Counted from the stretch's first letter, positions 54,254 through 63,726 are shown. The stretch is DNA of 64,000 nt from Paenibacillus psychroresistens (GCF_009728935.1 NZ_CP034235.1:1836001-1900000); one strand, 5' to 3'. Program-made: numbers and translations. Notes: generated by a model from the sequence alone, not told the origin.

Positions 54254-55513
54254 ATGAAAATATTGCTAGCTACTTATTGGCCTGTTCCACATGTAGGTGG
54301 AGTTTGGCCTTATATGGTGCAGCTTAAGAAAAAGCTGGAATCTATGGGACATGAAGTGGATTTGTTGGGAAATGGTGACGACTACGGGAATACTTTTGTT
54401 TACTTGGTAAATCAAGATCGCAGGTTGTATAAAGAGAAGCTGCTTCCGCTACTTAAAGCCAAATTGAATCAAGCCAATTACCCAACGCTGTATGCTAATG
54501 CTTTAGTACAGTATGCGGAATTTCAACGTTATGTTTTTGAACTGGCTGCCGCTTATTTTAATTTGGAGAAATATGATGTTATTCATACACAGGATGTTAT
54601 TTCGACTGCATGTATAGATCGAGTTAGACCGCAAAAAACAGCTTTAGTAGCCACTTTGCATGGTTGTGTAGCTCATGAAATTAAGCACCAATTAACTACT
54701 ATTCATAAATCTCCTACGAGCTTTATTGCACAGGCTTATTATAATGAGCTTGAGCATATTGGAGCTACAGCTGCCGAAATCACAAATGTTGCGAATGAGT
54801 GGTTAATGGATACTTTAACCAAGGATTTCGATGTGCCTAAAGAGCAAATTAGAATGTTTCAATATGGGTTTGATATAGATGATTTTAAGAAACGAATGAA
54901 ACAGAAATCCAATATTCAACGTCCGGTTGGCAAGAAGGTTATTATTTTTACGGGGCGGCTGGTTGAGCTAAAGGGAGTTCATTTTCTACTAGATGCACTT
55001 AGTGAATTAAAAGGAATTCGCAAAGATTGGGTTTGCTGGATTGTTGGCCAGGGAGATAAGAAAGCAGAGCTAGAGGTCCAGAGCAGAGTTTTAGGCTTAG
55101 ATAAGGATGTCCTATTCTTTGAAGGTCGAGATGATGTCCCTTATTTATTAAGTCTTTCCGATATTTTTGTACTTCCAAGCATCATTGAGAATCAATCTGT
55201 AGCCTTAATTGAAGCTCAGATAGCTGGAGTTGCTGCTATTGTCAGCCAGACCGGAGGTTTGCCTGAGATGGTGGAGCATGAAGTAACAGGTTTATTAACA
55301 CCTGTTGGAGATACTAAGAAATTATGCCATAATATCAATCTTTTATTAAAGAGTGAGAGACACAGAGACTCTTTGGCTCTTAACGCCCAGAAATTCGCCA
55401 AGGCTCATTGGTCACTAGAAACGATGACTGAGCGGCTGATGGTTGTTTATGAAGAAGCTATTGCCATGCGGGGGGAGAGCGAGGAGAATGAAGCGAATTC
55501 GGAATCTAGCTAG
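54254..55513 (+). CDS. GT4-family glycosyltransferase
   Basis: A 419-residue GT-B enzyme without membrane segments. The N-terminal acceptor half starts ILLATYWPVPHVGGVWPYM. The C-terminal donor half has FTGRLVELKGVHFLLDAL and an E-x7-E-type stretch in ENQSVALIEAQ followed by VSQTGGLPEMV. It retains anomeric configuration and transfers a sugar from a nucleotide donor. ATG 54254 is preferred over the in-frame ATG at 54236. Its end overlaps the next gene by 26 bases, so the two are coupled. Confidence 0.9.
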   Translation: MKILLATYWPVPHVGGVWPYMVQLKKKLESMGHEVDLLGNGDDYGNTFVYLVNQDRRLYKEKLLPLLKAKLNQANYPTLYANALVQYAEFQRYVFELAAAYFNLEKYDVIHTQDVISTACIDRVRPQKTALVATLHGCVAHEIKHQLTTIHKSPTSFIAQAYYNELEHIGATAAEITNVANEWLMDTLTKDFDVPKEQIRMFQYGFDIDDFKKRMKQKSNIQRPVGKKVIIFTGRLVELKGVHFLLDALSELKGIRKDWVCWIVGQGDKKAELEVQSRVLGLDKDVLFFEGRDDVPYLLSLSDIFVLPSIIENQSVALIEAQIAGVAAIVSQTGGLPEMVEHEVTGLLTPVGDTKKLCHNINLLLKSERHRDSLALNAQKFAKAHWSLETMTERLMVVYEEAIAMRGESEENEANSESS

Positions 55514-56111
55514 AAGCTCTCGAAACTCCTGGTTTTTAACCGTTTGGATCATCCAGCTGTGGCATAGAATAGTTAAATATTTTCGAGATTGGAAGAACAG
55601 AAGAAAACGCCTTAATGATAGCAGCTTGGAATCATCTGATGTGGATAGCGATCTATATAACTTCTTGTTTACAGCCCCAGGATCAAACCCTGAGCTTCTA
55701 GTAGATGACATAATTTGGAAAAAAATCGCAGCTTTCTTGCCACATGGCTATGACCTTCCTAATTCAGCCACAATGGCTATTCTTGGTCCAATGAGTGCTG
55801 ATTACTATAACACCTTGTTTTCGACTACAATAATGAACCCAGATGTAATGGTGGATGGTCAGGTTTGGACTCAGATTACAGCTGCATTACCTCAAGGCTA
55901 TACTCTTCTTGATCCCACTACGAAGGATGTTTTTAATTCTATGAGCGGCGATTTATATAATTACTTATTCGCTATTCGACAATCTAATCCGGAGAGCATT
56001 ATTGACGGCGAGATTTGGAAGCTGATTAGAGCTCTTTTACCGATTGATTATATTCTTCCTGACCCGCGAATTCTTGAACTGCTAAGTCAATACCAATCCA
56101 AGATGAAATGA
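55488..56111 (+). CDS. Unknown protein with three tandem 50-residue repeats
   Basis: A 207-residue protein. A basic N-terminus (Arg/Lys-rich with a short hydrophobic patch, WFLTVWIIQLW) leads into three repeats of 50 residues each starting at about 53, 103 and 153. Every unit has the pattern (D/S)xDxYNxLFxxxxxNPxxxxDxxxW, then a helix and a proline-rich turn. I recognise no family. GGGGGAG lies 10 bases before ATG 55488; the frame is open to 55443. It overlaps the GT4 gene, so it belongs to the glycan set, perhaps as a scaffold or regulator of the transferase. Confidence 0.7.
   Translation: MKRIRNLARSSRNSWFLTVWIIQLWHRIVKYFRDWKNRRKRLNDSSLESSDVDSDLYNFLFTAPGSNPELLVDDIIWKKIAAFLPHGYDLPNSATMAILGPMSADYYNTLFSTTIMNPDVMVDGQVWTQITAALPQGYTLLDPTTKDVFNSMSGDLYNYLFAIRQSNPESIIDGEIWKLIRALLPIDYILPDPRILELLSQYQSKMK
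55644..56093 (+). repeat. Three in-phase 150-bp repeats
   Basis: Units start at 55644, 55794 and 55944, exactly 150 bases apart. The nucleotide sequence has diverged while the protein pattern is kept, so the repeats are old and under selection. Confidence 0.8.
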
Positions 56112-56116
56112 TTCGT

Positions 56117-56168
56117 TCCCTCACATTCAATCCTTTCACGAACGGATGATAATGTGGGGGATATTTTC
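56117..56168 (+). terminator. Hairpin after the triple-repeat gene
   Basis: TCCCTCACATT pairs with AATGTGGGGGA (one G-U) around 23 bases, followed by TATTTTC. Confidence 0.6.
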
Positions 56169-56254
56169 TCGAGCTTAGCATGGATGGATACCTTTCTTAA
56201 TAAAATGCATATCGTAATAGGAAATACTCAATAAATAGGAAGGAGTTGATAAAT

Positions 56255-56794
56255 GTGGATTTCAACTGGGATTTGATGCTAAACGATTTAGCGATCATTG
56301 TTTGTATTGTCGGGAGCATCTTAATTATTAATAATAAGTGGTTCCATTTGTTTAAAGCAAATGTTCGGTCTGAGAAGCAGCTGGAGCTGAAAGAGCAAGA
56401 AATTGAAGATAGGAACAACCAATTTAACTCATCGCCTGCAGGAGCAATCATCGTTCAAGCTCTGAACTTTGAAGTAAATCAGCTAACAGAGAGCTACAAA
56501 AAATCGGAGGTTTGGCGGTTGATTTTGATAGGATTATGCAGCTTTAAGGAGTCTCCTCAGAAATTAAACTTTACACAGAGATATGCATTGATCAGCTATG
56601 TCGTTAGTACAGCTCCAAAAGAATGGGGAATAGAGCCGCAAATGATTTCCGATATTTTGCCTGAAATAGAGCGAAGACTGGGTACTTTCAGCAGTCAAGA
56701 AATCGTTAAGGCAGCAAATGCATTTACCATTGAATACAATAAAACCAATAATCCGGTGTCAGGCTCTAATCCCCAAGAGAGAAGAACCAGATAA
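56255..56794 (+). CDS. Single-pass membrane protein with coiled coil, unknown
   Basis: A 179-residue protein. One membrane helix (about 9-25, LAIIVCIVGSILIINN) is followed by a charged coiled-coil stretch (about 33-60, rich in Glu/Gln/Lys) and a helical C-terminal domain (about 75-165). GTG 56255 is chosen because AGGAAGGAG lies 9 bases upstream; TTG 56246 is too close to that site. It sits between the triple-repeat and GT4 genes in the glycan set. No family recognised. Confidence 0.65.
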   Translation: MDFNWDLMLNDLAIIVCIVGSILIINNKWFHLFKANVRSEKQLELKEQEIEDRNNQFNSSPAGAIIVQALNFEVNQLTESYKKSEVWRLILIGLCSFKESPQKLNFTQRYALISYVVSTAPKEWGIEPQMISDILPEIERRLGTFSSQEIVKAANAFTIEYNKTNNPVSGSNPQERRTR

Positions 56795-56856
56795 TCATGT
56801 TTCGCCGATTGCCCGGAGAAAGCTTAGTTTCGCGAATCTATAAGGGAAAGGAGAAA

Positions 56857-58362
56857 ATGACTTTGAAAATACTAATGGCATACTATCGCTATTCACCACA
56901 TATTAATGGACCTTCCACCTATATAGATTTATTGCGAAGCGAGCTTATCAAGGCAGGCAATCAGGTTGATATCCTGTCCCATGATGATAATGGACTCTAT
57001 ATCCAAATTGGGGAAAAACATAAAGTGAATAAGGCACTAATCAAAAGTATGCTTTTTCATCGTTATCAAACTTTTTATACGCCCTACTCTCCTTGGGTTT
57101 TTTGGCGCGAGATCGAGCGGTACAGCTTAGAATGGGCAGCCCATTTGATGAATATTAACGAGTATGATTTAATTCATAGCCATGATTTTATGATGGCAAG
57201 AGCATTATCTCGTGTCAAGCCTACTCATATTCCATTAATCGTTTCCTTGCACAATTGTAAATTTCATGAAGCAGCTATTACAAATAAATCAAACCATAAT
57301 AACCTTCAAATCCAGCAGTATACCCGATATGAAGAATATTTGGGGGCAATGTCAGGTGATGTGACCGTGGTGCCAAGCGTATGGCTGAAGCAGCAATTAA
57401 TCGCTATTGGAGTAGCTCCAGAGAAAATTAATGTCATCCCTTATGGTATTCAGCCAAATGTATATATCCATAAACACGAAACACCAGCCCTATCAACCAA
57501 GAATAATACGTTTAGCAAGAAAATCATTTTGTGCCCAGCACGCTTGGTGCCGATTAAAGGACAACGGTACCTAATTGAAGCATTGCATCAGCTTCAGAAA
57601 GAGAGAAAGGATTTTATCTGCTTATTCGCTGGAGAAGGGTCAGATCGTGAGGAGCTGCAGCAATTAACAGAAAGCTTGAATTTACAGCCTTACATTTCTT
57701 TTTTAGGGAAACGTACCGATATTCCATTGCTTATGAGAACAAGCGACGTTATCGTGCTTCCTTCCTTACATGATACTTTTCCGTTCGTGCTGCTGGAGGG
57801 GCAATATTCGGCAAAGCCAATTCTCGCTACTTCTGTTGGTGGAATATCTGAAATCATTACGGATGGATTCGATGGGCTGCTTGTTCCTCCAGGGAATAGC
57901 CTGGAGCTGGTTAGGAAGCTTCGACTGCTGCTGGATGATCCTGCTCTGCGTCAGAGATTAGGATTGCAGGCTCAACAAACGGCATTAGAACAGTGGCAGC
58001 TGGATAAACATATGGAGTCCATCTATGCCTTATATGAGCGAATAAAGCTGCCAAGTGATAAGGTTCGCCACTACCCTAGCTTGAAGCATTGGCAGCTGGA
58101 TATAGAACTGCTAAATCAGATTGATACGGGTATTACAATCGAAGAGGGGATAACCTTGCAGGGACATATTCCACCAGAATTCATAGATAGCCTTGAGGAA
58201 TATAAAAAACCATACATTCATCTATATGACTTATCCGGTGTGGTATTGCAAACGGCAACGATAGATTCTGAAGGGCGTTACGTATTTCAACTGCTGCCTC
58301 GAGGGGATTTTATCTTAAAAAGCCCGCTTCTTCGAAATGGAATTACCCATATTAGTATATAG
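56857..58362 (+). CDS. GT4-family glycosyltransferase with C-terminal beta-sandwich
   Basis: A 501-residue GT-B enzyme. The start MAYYRYSPHINGPSTYI and the donor half (CPARLVPIKGQRYLIEAL, then HDTFPFVLLEGQYSAKPI and TSVGGISEII) are typical of GT4. Beyond about residue 405 an extra region of about 95 residues ends in a carboxypeptidase-regulatory-like beta-sandwich (ATIDSEGRYVFQLLPRGDF). That module is unusual on a cytoplasmic GT4 and may bind the acceptor chain. AAAGGAG precedes ATG 56857. It is a distant paralogue of the 54254 enzyme. Confidence 0.88.
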   Translation: MTLKILMAYYRYSPHINGPSTYIDLLRSELIKAGNQVDILSHDDNGLYIQIGEKHKVNKALIKSMLFHRYQTFYTPYSPWVFWREIERYSLEWAAHLMNINEYDLIHSHDFMMARALSRVKPTHIPLIVSLHNCKFHEAAITNKSNHNNLQIQQYTRYEEYLGAMSGDVTVVPSVWLKQQLIAIGVAPEKINVIPYGIQPNVYIHKHETPALSTKNNTFSKKIILCPARLVPIKGQRYLIEALHQLQKERKDFICLFAGEGSDREELQQLTESLNLQPYISFLGKRTDIPLLMRTSDVIVLPSLHDTFPFVLLEGQYSAKPILATSVGGISEIITDGFDGLLVPPGNSLELVRKLRLLLDDPALRQRLGLQAQQTALEQWQLDKHMESIYALYERIKLPSDKVRHYPSLKHWQLDIELLNQIDTGITIEEGITLQGHIPPEFIDSLEEYKKPYIHLYDLSGVVLQTATIDSEGRYVFQLLPRGDFILKSPLLRNGITHISI

Positions 58363-58412
58363 CTGTTTGGACTGGATTGATTAATGTGAAATATACAGGG
58401 AGGCTAGCGACT

Positions 58413-59330
58413 ATGAGAATTCTAGTAACGGGTGGAGCTGGATTTATTGCATCCAATATTGTAGATGCTTTGATTGACGAAGGACATGAGGTATCCGTCT
58501 TAGACAATCTTTCCACAGGGAAAAGAGCAAATATTCATCCCAATGCTCCATTTTACTTAACTGATATTACGGAACGAAGTGTGCAAATGGTTTTTGAACA
58601 ATGCCGGCCAGAGATCGTTATACATCATGCAGCGCAAATTGATGTGCAAACCTCACTGCATAATCCTCTCTTGGATGCGAAGGTCAATATTATCGGCACA
58701 ATCAATTTACTGGAACAATGTAAAAGCTTTGGTGTGAAAAAAATCATTTATGCATCGTCTGCAGCTGTTTATGGCCATCCTAATTACTTGGGTGTAGATG
58801 AGAAGCACGCGCTTCAGCCGATTTCTTTTTACGGGATATCCAAGCACACTCCAGAACATTACATTCAAGCCTATGGCGAGCTGTTTGGCTTGGACTATAC
58901 CATTCTCCGCTACAGTAATGTATATGGAATCCGTCAGGATCCGCGGGGAGAAGGTGGGGTAATTAGTATTTTCCTTAATCGATTATTGCACGAGGAAACA
59001 CCTATCATTTATGGGAATGGGGAGAATACCAGAGATTTCATCTATGTCAAAGATATCGTATCTGCTAATATCGCTGCGCTTATCTATGGCAGTCACTCCC
59101 TGTATAACATTAGCTGTAACCAACAAATTTCGCTGAATAACCTGCTGAAGCAGATGAATGCTATTATTGGAAGCAACGTTACACCTCAATATGTCCCAGC
59201 ACGTCAGGGAGATATTCTACACAGTCGGCTTGATAATCAAAAAGCATTGAAGCAGTTACAATGGTTGCCGCAATATTCGATTGAAAAAGGCTTGACCGAA
59301 ACTTATCACTATTATAAAGCTTGCCTATAA
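58413..59330 (+). CDS. NAD-dependent sugar-nucleotide epimerase (GalE-like SDR)
   Basis: A 305-residue extended SDR. VTGGAGFIASNIVDAL binds NAD, HHAAQIDVQTSL is the family segment, and the catalytic residues are in YASSAAVYG and YGISKHTPEHY. It most resembles UDP-glucose or UDP-N-acetylglucosamine 4-epimerases. GGGAGG lies 10 bases before ATG 58413; the frame is open to 58377. It is the last gene of the plus-strand glycan set and is followed by a terminator shared with the convergent YheC/D-type gene. Confidence 0.88.
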   Translation: MRILVTGGAGFIASNIVDALIDEGHEVSVLDNLSTGKRANIHPNAPFYLTDITERSVQMVFEQCRPEIVIHHAAQIDVQTSLHNPLLDAKVNIIGTINLLEQCKSFGVKKIIYASSAAVYGHPNYLGVDEKHALQPISFYGISKHTPEHYIQAYGELFGLDYTILRYSNVYGIRQDPRGEGGVISIFLNRLLHEETPIIYGNGENTRDFIYVKDIVSANIAALIYGSHSLYNISCNQQISLNNLLKQMNAIIGSNVTPQYVPARQGDILHSRLDNQKALKQLQWLPQYSIEKGLTETYHYYKACL

Positions 59331-59367
59331 GAATAAACACACTAGGTATTACCCAGCGTGTTTATTC
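59331..59367. terminator. Bidirectional terminator between the two glycan gene sets
   Basis: GAATAAACAC pairs perfectly with GTGTTTATTC, extended by CTAGG/ACCCAG-type inner pairing. The right arm includes the last codons of the convergent gene. Confidence 0.8.
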
Positions 59368-60516
59368 CTTAATAACTATACTTGAGTTTGGGATGATTAT
59401 ATCAGCAGCGGGAACTGCAGATATCTTTAATTCATTTTGTTTCAGCAAATCTCGGTTTTCTTGTTCTTTAAGCTTCTTGATTAGGTGTGCCGCGTAGTAA
59501 ACGGGGGTAGCAAAGGTTGCTCGCCACTTATCCTTCTCCCCAGCATCACGAAATGTAATGCGCAGATCACGGAAATTGGCTTCAATTAACCAGGGGTGCT
59601 GATGTTCATCAATAGCAATATCTAATCCCAAATCGGCAATATGTGGCAGCTCTTGATCAAGTGTTTGTGCGATCAGAATACCCAGCTTTGAGACCTTTCG
59701 CTCAATTTCCACACCCTTCCAACCCCAATTACGAAACAGTTCCGATACTTTTATAGAATGGCCGCCACAATGAAGGTTGGTGACGATGGCGCCTTTTTTC
59801 GCCACTTTTCCTACCATGCCGGTATAGTGCCAGCGACCTTTACCGTCTTTCTGGATGGATACGCGGAAATCAACGGGATTTCCTTCGTATTCCATTAAAG
59901 AAATCCCCTGCTGTACAAGGTAGCTTCGTTTCTTACTTTTAATAAGATTAATAATTTGGTCGATTCCAACTTTATGTCGCTTGGTTTGCCCGAGTATATT
60001 GACTTCAGCAACCATATCTTGATTATTTCGGCTAATACGAATGATTCCATTCCCGACTGAAGCTGATCTTGGTTTGAGAAAAAGACAGGGGTTTTGCTCT
60101 ATAAGCTCGCTCACCGATTGATGTGTAACGGAATCGGTAACCGGAAGATAGGGGAGCAGCTTGTTATTTTTGCTGAGAATGTGATGAATTTTTAGCTTAG
60201 AAATAACGTTATGTTCGTTAAAAATTATTTTGCCCCTCGCTTTCAAGCGTTGGATCCATTTCTTATGGAGAGGACTATTTGTCCTCGTCCGGTTAATGAT
60301 CACAGGAGGAAGCTCCCTTTTGACTAGTTCTGCCTCAGCTCCATTCCAGCTTTTAACAGTACCTTTTTTCCAACTAATATCTGATAAACAGAAGAAGATT
60401 ATTTCCGACCCTGTTTTACGAGCTGCTTCGACATAAAAGTCAGGCTTCTCATAGCTAAACTTCTTGCGAATTAACTGATTTAGCAGTGATTCGGGATAGA
60501 GAACTCCGATCATCAT
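59362..60516 (-). CDS. YheC/YheD-family ATP-grasp protein (spore coat-associated type)
   Basis: A 384-residue ATP-grasp enzyme. The N-terminal part begins IGVLYPESLLNQL. The ATP-grasp core shows LFLKPRSASVGNGIIRI for nucleotide binding, DFRVSIQKDGKG in the middle, and LGLDIAIDEHQHPWLIEANF with the metal-binding acidic residues. Bacillus YheC and YheD are spore-coat-associated proteins of this family; their reaction is not known to me. It is 27 bases behind the epimerase gene on the same strand and so in the operon with the GT-D/dehydrogenase fusion, which ties this glycan set to spores (inference). Confidence 0.85.
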   Translation of the reverse strand: MMIGVLYPESLLNQLIRKKFSYEKPDFYVEAARKTGSEIIFFCLSDISWKKGTVKSWNGAEAELVKRELPPVIINRTRTNSPLHKKWIQRLKARGKIIFNEHNVISKLKIHHILSKNNKLLPYLPVTDSVTHQSVSELIEQNPCLFLKPRSASVGNGIIRISRNNQDMVAEVNILGQTKRHKVGIDQIINLIKSKKRSYLVQQGISLMEYEGNPVDFRVSIQKDGKGRWHYTGMVGKVAKKGAIVTNLHCGGHSIKVSELFRNWGWKGVEIERKVSKLGILIAQTLDQELPHIADLGLDIAIDEHQHPWLIEANFRDLRITFRDAGEKDKWRATFATPVYYAAHLIKKLKEQENRDLLKQNELKISAVPAADIIIPNSSIVIKE

Positions 60517-60543
60517 TTTTCCTCCGATCCATCAAGCACAAAA

Positions 60544-61494
60544 TTACACGTTTCCATAAAGCTTGGTTATATAGCTCCATTGCTTCGTCATTCCTTCGTC
60601 TAAGGAAATAATTGGATTATACCCAAGCTCAGCACGCGCAAGCGAAATATCGGCACCTGTAGCAAAAGGGTCACCTGGCTGTTCGGGCAAATAAGTCAGC
60701 TGTAACGCCTTTCCAGATAGACCTTCAATTTTCTGAATGACTTCGTTAACGGAAGCTCTTTCGACTCCACCTATGTTGAATACATTCCCGTGATTGCTAT
60801 AGCTCATTGCGCTAATATTAGCTTCCACTACATCGCTCACATAGGTAAAGTCACGTGTTTGCTCACCATTTCCATAAACCGTTAAAGATTGGCTGAACAA
60901 TGCAGCTTTCATAAAACGGTGGAACCCCATATCGGGCCGTTGTCTTGGCCCGAATACGGTGAAATACCTTAAAGCCGTGTAAGGTAGCCCATATTGTTTA
61001 TGGTAAAGAGCACAAAGCTGCTCTCCGGCTAATTTAGTCAATCCATAGGGAGAAATAGGTTGAGTGGATGATTGCTCCGAACTGTAAGGTTCGTTGCTGC
61101 CACCGTAAACAGAGGAGGAGGAAGCATAAACGAGTTTTTTTAAGTTTGCTGCTTTGCGGCAAGCATCGAGAATTCTCTGAGTCAACAAAACGTTTGCTTG
61201 CAGATAGTCAGTGAACGAGTCTCCCCAGCTGTTCCGAACACCGGCTAAACCAGCAAGATGAAAAATGATATCGACATCTGCAACGAGCTGTTCCAAGTTG
61301 GCATTTAATAGATCCATGGACAGCCAATGGAAGCCTGGGTGTTCCAGTGCATGGATGAGATTATTTTCTTTAAAGCTTCGATTGGGAGTTTGTTCAAGAT
61401 GATCAATTCCTGTGACGGTATGGCCAAGCTTCAGCAAAGCTTCACTTAAATGTGAGCCGATAAATCCTGCAGCGCCAGTAATTACAATGTTCAT
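60544..61494 (-). CDS. NAD-dependent sugar-nucleotide epimerase (UDP-glucuronate 4-epimerase-like)
   Basis: A 316-residue extended SDR. TGAAGFIGSHLSEALL binds NAD, FHLAGLAGVRNSWGD is the substrate-loop segment, and the catalytic residues lie in YASSSSVYGG and YGLTKLAGEQL. The AGVRNSW-type loop resembles UDP-glucuronate 4-epimerases, which would use the product of the dehydrogenase fused in the gene just upstream. The start ATG overlaps the stop of that gene by four bases, so translation is coupled. Confidence 0.87.
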   Translation of the reverse strand: MNIVITGAAGFIGSHLSEALLKLGHTVTGIDHLEQTPNRSFKENNLIHALEHPGFHWLSMDLLNANLEQLVADVDIIFHLAGLAGVRNSWGDSFTDYLQANVLLTQRILDACRKAANLKKLVYASSSSVYGGSNEPYSSEQSSTQPISPYGLTKLAGEQLCALYHKQYGLPYTALRYFTVFGPRQRPDMGFHRFMKAALFSQSLTVYGNGEQTRDFTYVSDVVEANISAMSYSNHGNVFNIGGVERASVNEVIQKIEGLSGKALQLTYLPEQPGDPFATGADISLARAELGYNPIISLDEGMTKQWSYITKLYGNV

Positions 61495-63611
61495 GTTTCA
61501 TCACCTCTGGCAATGCCCGAGTATTTCCAACCATAGGAACGCATCTTTTGCGGATCAAGAAAGTTTCGTCCGTCGAATAAATAAGGGGTTTCGGTTTTTT
61601 TCACCCACTCTTGCCAAGGATAAGTGGCGAAAATAGGCCATGGGGTCGTTAATATTACAGCATGAACACCAGTAATGGCCTCTTTTGGATTAGTGGTTAC
61701 CTCAATTTTCAGATTATTGCGAGCTTGGAATGGTTTAGTCCAACGAATTTGTTCGACCGTTGTGATTGTAGGATCCACCACTTTAATTTCTTTAACCCCT
61801 AGCTTAATCAAATGCTCGATTAGCCTCACACCTGGAGATTCCCGTTGATCGTCGGTGTCTTCTTTGAATGCCACACCGAGCACAAGTACTTTTTTACCTT
61901 TCAAAGGTATATCAGACTGTATTTTTTGGATAAACCACGCGATTTGGGAATTATTGATTCGTTTTGCTTGCTTGAGCAGACTTAAATCCAGCTTGTTTTG
62001 CTCCGCAAGGTAAAGCAGTTCATCGACATCTTTAGGGAAGCAGGATCCGCCGTATCCGATACCGGCATGTAAATGATGAGGGGAAATACGTGGATCCAAT
62101 CCCATTCCGGCAGCAACCTTCTCAATATCTGCTCCCACCAGCTCGGCTAAACGAGCAATTTCATTGATGAATGAGATTTTAGTAGCAAGAAAACCGTTCG
62201 AAGCATACTTGATCATCTCGGCTGTTTCATAATTGCAAATAAAGTAGGAGGTTTTCAACGGGGCGTATACCTGCTTCATTTTCTCAATTGCAGGACCAGC
62301 ATCGCCGCCAATTACGGTTCGAGAGGGATGAAGCGAGTCGTGGAGTGCTTCACCCTCACGTAGAAATTCAGGATTTGAGATAACCTCTATGGGATATTTG
62401 CGTGTATCAATCTTCTCGGACAATTGCGCCTTCATCCACCGATTAGTGCCGATTGGTACCGTGCTTTTGGTTACGATAATTTTCGGCTTATTGATGTGCT
62501 CGGCAATCACGTCGATGACCTGTTGCAAGTAGGTTAAATCAGCACCTCCGTCCGAGGTTGGGGGAGTACCTACAGAAATAATTAAAATTTCACTATTTAT
62601 TATGGCAGCTCTGCTATCGGCCGTAAAGGTGATTTTTGCTTTTTTAAGCTGCTGTTGGAGCAATTTATCTAATCCCGGTTCGCTAAATGGCAGCTTGCCT
62701 TTATTTAAATTCTCAACTTTGACGGAATCGATGTCGTAACCGATAACTTCATGACCGAGACTGGCTAATACGAGCGCCGTTGTTGTGCCGACATATCCCG
62801 AACCAATAACGGTGATCTTCAAAGTCTGTTCACTCCTTTTAATTGGCTCCTTACGAATAATGCGGTTAGTAGGATTATAAGGCACGACCTTCCGATTCCC
62901 TTTCACCATGAACACCGCCGATTTTCCAAAGTCAATTGCAATTCGTCCCTGTTCATCCGCAAGCTTCTGTGCCAATATTACGGCATTAACTCCGGCAGAA
63001 ATCAAGACAATATCACAATCCACAGATTTCATTTTGTCCAAGACCTTTGGAATCTCCTCAAACCTATAAATTTGAATCAATTTGACTATTTTAATATTGA
63101 AGTCATTGTACTTTTTATCAACCAATTTTTTAAACTCGTTGGCCCAGCGTGAGATGACCACTGCCTTTTTACCCTTCAGCATTTCCCAGAATTCCTCATG
63201 CTCTACCATATGGCGATTGACGAAAGTATAACAAAGCTTTTTGGGTTGAATGTTTAATTTCTTGAAGACGGTATCTGTGAGCGGGCGCAAATATTGATCC
63301 TCTGCTAATATTTCCTTGTCATTGTAGTAGGGAACACCCACAATATCGGCTTTTTTAATCGCAGTAATCAATTGATCGCGAAGCTTGAGGTTAGGCAAAC
63401 GAACGCCTTTCCAGCTGGTTTTACGTGAGAGTATCGCCCAGCGGGTAGAGAGTGTTTTGCGAATCGGCCAGACATTGTATTGGGTCAAGCAGATGTTCTC
63501 CCCATCACCGACACGGACGACAGATAGCGGCTTTTTTTCTTCCAATGCCTTTCCGATTTCATCAATAACGGCAAGTGTCGTTAACATTTTTTTTGGCTTT
63601 TTTCTGTCCAC
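61491..63611 (-). CDS. Fusion of GT-D fold glycosyltransferase domain and UDP-glucose dehydrogenase
   Basis: A 706-residue two-domain protein. Residues about 25-255 match the GT-D glycosyltransferase fold: SVVRVGDGENI near the start and a later VLISAGVNA and IAIDFGKSA. Residues about 263-700 form a complete UDP-glucose/GDP-mannose dehydrogenase with VIGSGYVGTTTALVLASLGH binding NAD and catalytic Cys524 in GYGGSCFPKDV, converting UDP-glucose to UDP-glucuronate (TuaD-like). The dehydrogenase part alone is of normal length. GTG 63611 follows GAGGGAATCGAT. Joining the donor-making enzyme to a transferase suggests direct hand-over of UDP-glucuronate (inference). First gene of a three-gene operon. 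Confidence 0.88.
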   Translation of the reverse strand: MDRKKPKKMLTTLAVIDEIGKALEEKKPLSVVRVGDGENICLTQYNVWPIRKTLSTRWAILSRKTSWKGVRLPNLKLRDQLITAIKKADIVGVPYYNDKEILAEDQYLRPLTDTVFKKLNIQPKKLCYTFVNRHMVEHEEFWEMLKGKKAVVISRWANEFKKLVDKKYNDFNIKIVKLIQIYRFEEIPKVLDKMKSVDCDIVLISAGVNAVILAQKLADEQGRIAIDFGKSAVFMVKGNRKVVPYNPTNRIIRKEPIKRSEQTLKITVIGSGYVGTTTALVLASLGHEVIGYDIDSVKVENLNKGKLPFSEPGLDKLLQQQLKKAKITFTADSRAAIINSEILIISVGTPPTSDGGADLTYLQQVIDVIAEHINKPKIIVTKSTVPIGTNRWMKAQLSEKIDTRKYPIEVISNPEFLREGEALHDSLHPSRTVIGGDAGPAIEKMKQVYAPLKTSYFICNYETAEMIKYASNGFLATKISFINEIARLAELVGADIEKVAAGMGLDPRISPHHLHAGIGYGGSCFPKDVDELLYLAEQNKLDLSLLKQAKRINNSQIAWFIQKIQSDIPLKGKKVLVLGVAFKEDTDDQRESPGVRLIEHLIKLGVKEIKVVDPTITTVEQIRWTKPFQARNNLKIEVTTNPKEAITGVHAVILTTPWPIFATYPWQEWVKKTETPYLFDGRNFLDPQKMRSYGWKYSGIARGDET

Positions 63612-63726
63612 ATCGATTCCCTCACTGTTCTAAGTGTATTTTTCTTGTCTTTATTAAGATATGTGCCGACAAGATCGATGGCATAGGGAGCAGTCCAGTT
63701 CAGTAGTCCAGATTATAGCAAAAAGC
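63612..63726. other. Gap before the GT-D/dehydrogenase gene
   Basis: 115 bases between the partial upstream gene and the fusion gene, both on the minus strand. No strong terminator is seen, so the operon may extend past the window edge. Confidence 0.4.
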
